From the NCBI RefSeq assembly GCF_023231945.1, contig NZ_JAJLJH010000001.1, forward strand, positions 1,913,393-1,977,392: a DNA stretch of 64,000 nucleotides. The letters run 5' to 3'. Origin of the DNA: Scleromatobacter humisilvae (GTDB taxonomy: Bacteria > Pseudomonadota > Gammaproteobacteria > Burkholderiales > Burkholderiaceae_C). A program made the position numbers and the translations under genes. Under the pieces are notes generated by a model. That model made no database searches and was not told the origin of the DNA. It saw nothing but the letters and a program-made list of their open reading frames with translations. Shown here one piece after another: positions 62,926 through 64,000 of the stretch; the stretch's first letter is position 1, and the number at the start of each line of letters is the position of its first letter.

Positions 62926-63888
62926 ATGAGCGACCGATCCATTTCCTCCCCCACGCCCGACGGCGACGCGCTGCTGGCGCAGGCCGACGCGTTGCACGAC
63001 GAGGAGCCGCAGAAGGCCCTCAAGCTGCTGCGCGCGCTGGACATCGCGACCGTCTCGACGAGCCGGCTGCAGCGGCTGTCCTTCCTGCTCGATCATGTGC
63101 TGGGCGAGAAGTTCGAGCTGTGGGCCGAAGCCCTCGCGGGCCAGCGCGCGCTCGTGCGCCAGGCCGGTGCGGACGCGACGCCGGTGACCTTCCGCCACGC
63201 CGCCATCGCCGCGCAGGTCGCCGGCGACACGGCCCTGGCGCGAGACTGGACGCAGGCGCTCGCGGCCAGCTCGGACGCGCCGCTCGCCAAGGCGCGCGCG
63301 CTGGTCTCGCTCGGCGCGGTGGGCTTCTCGGTGAGCCGGCTGGGCGCCGAGTCGGCCGGACGCCTCACGCTGCAGGCGCTGCAGCCGCTGGCCGCGCTGC
63401 ACGCCACGCCGGGCAACGGCCTGGACGCGGCGTTCGGTGCCGTCACCAACAACCTGGCGTCGGAGCTGCTGGAGCGCCCGCTGGACGACCTCGCACAGCC
63501 CGACCTGCGCACCGCGCTGCAGCTCTGCGCCGAGCACGCACAACGCTTCTGGGAGCGGGCCGGCACCTGGGTCAACCACGAACGCGCGCACTACCTGAGC
63601 GCCATGGCTGCCAACGCGCTGGGCCGGGGCGCCGACGGCGTCGCGCAGGCGCGTGCAGGGCTGGCGCTGCTGGACCAGTTCGACCACGATGGCAACGAGC
63701 GGGTCGACCGCGCCTTCCTGGAGCTCGAGCTCGCGATGGGCCTGCGGCTCGCGCAGCTGCCGGGGCGCGCGGACGCGCTCGCCCGCGCGCTCGCGCTGGC
63801 GGCGCAGTTCGGCAAGCCCTGGCTGGATCGCTGGTTCGCCGAGCGCAACACGCGCAACGAGGCGCTGGCGCGTCACTACGGGCGCTAG
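62926..63888 (+). CDS. Helical repeat-like cytoplasmic protein, uncharacterised
   Basis: Protein of 320 residues without signal peptide or membrane segment. It is almost wholly Ala/Leu/Arg-rich helical sequence with TPR-like spacing (ALLAQADALHDEEPQKALKL at the N-terminus, GVAQARAGLALLDQFDHDGN near the end). No enzyme motif recognised. A scaffold or adaptor role is possible but not shown. Its TAG stop (63886-63888) overlaps the end of the IS481-type transposase frame on the other strand, so the insertion touches its 3' end. Confidence 0.72.
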   Translation: MSDRSISSPTPDGDALLAQADALHDEEPQKALKLLRALDIATVSTSRLQRLSFLLDHVLGEKFELWAEALAGQRALVRQAGADATPVTFRHAAIAAQVAGDTALARDWTQALAASSDAPLAKARALVSLGAVGFSVSRLGAESAGRLTLQALQPLAALHATPGNGLDAAFGAVTNNLASELLERPLDDLAQPDLRTALQLCAEHAQRFWERAGTWVNHERAHYLSAMAANALGRGADGVAQARAGLALLDQFDHDGNERVDRAFLELELAMGLRLAQLPGRADALARALALAAQFGKPWLDRWFAERNTRNEALARHYGR

Positions 63889-64000
63889 TTGTGAACCGTC
63901 AACAGGTGGTCCCTCAAAGTGCTGAGCCTGGAGATGGGCGGCACGCCGCCGATGCCGCTATGAGGACGATGGCAGTTGTAGTGGTGCTGCCAGCTGGCGA
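63885..64000 (-). CDS. IS481 family transposase, C-terminal end (partial)
   Basis: The minus strand gives an open frame ending at TAG 63887-63885 whose last 37 residues contain YNCHRPHSGIGGVPPISRL and DHLLTVHN. YNxHRPHSxxGG is the well-known C-terminal signature of IS481-family DDE integrase-type transposases (most have W where C stands here). The rest of the transposase is beyond the right edge, so it is unclear whether the element is intact. Confidence 0.85.
   Translation of the reverse strand, partial: ASWQHHYNCHRPHSGIGGVPPISRLSTLRDHLLTVHN
63889..64000 (-). mobile_element. Terminal part of an IS481-like insertion sequence
   Basis: The DNA from about 63889 belongs to the insertion sequence whose transposase is listed separately. 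The outer end appears close to TTGTGAACCGTCAACAGG, but the second inverted repeat and the target duplication lie outside the window, so the exact boundary is inferred. Confidence 0.55.

Overview
The window is GC-rich bacterial DNA packed with genes. Its gene content and order point to a betaproteobacterium of the order Burkholderiales, probably near the Rubrivivax/Leptothrix/Roseateles group. The signs are the exosortase-B type eps cluster, the glutamate-cysteine ligase of the proteobacterial type, the order TorF porin-glnK-amtB, the argS-SPOR-dsbA block, and lptA-lptB-rpoN. No tRNA, rRNA or CRISPR array was seen.

Positions 1-31708, all on the minus strand, hold one large exopolysaccharide (EPS) locus. 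Read in transcription order it starts with two EpsD-like lipoproteins (31708 to 29805), a UDP-glucose dehydrogenase and a third EpsD. Next come the export and length-control proteins EpsE, EpsF and EpsG, then exosortase B and EpsI, and a putative glycoside hydrolase lipoprotein closed by a terminator at 19963-19988. A second stretch carries a GT2 glycosyltransferase, the Wzx flippase, the Wzy polymerase, three more glycosyltransferases, a 2-oxoglutarate/Fe(II) oxygenase, a WecG-family transferase and the outer-membrane protein EpsL. The last stretch makes sugar nucleotides: a UDP-glucuronate epimerase, rmlB-rmlD-rmlA-rmlC, a membrane acyltransferase-like protein, two mannose-1-phosphate guanylyltransferases and the start of the initiating phosphotransferase. 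GDP-fucose genes gmd and fcl follow at 33133-35203. Together these predict a Wzx/Wzy-dependent acidic heteropolysaccharide whose possible sugars are rhamnose, fucose, mannose or glucose, and glucuronate or galacturonate, probably acylated.

Positions 35268-47290 hold comM and then a nitrogen block of TorF porin, glnK and amtB. Upstream of the porin is a clear sigma-54 promoter (37299-37313) with an NtrC-type palindrome (37091-37105), and rpoN itself lies at 58264-59823. gshA, a glycosyltransferase, an acyl-CoA synthetase and two acyltransferase-3 membrane proteins follow.

Positions 47325-64000 are mostly housekeeping: malate synthase, a haloacid dehalogenase with a divergent LysR regulator, two small PsiF-like secreted proteins, a Ser/Thr kinase fused to a cyclic-nucleotide-binding domain, argS, a SPOR protein, dsbA, lptA, lptB, rpoN, an RNA methyltransferase, rsmE and two uncharacterised proteins. 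The right edge cuts into an IS481-family transposase.

The points most worth a second look are a tandem MshEN-like (c-di-GMP-binding) motif in the EPS kinase EpsG, the three EpsD paralogues with a strand-like repeat tail on one of them, an exosortase with no PEP-CTERM substrate in view, the oxygenase inside the polysaccharide locus, and the kinase/cyclic-nucleotide fusion.
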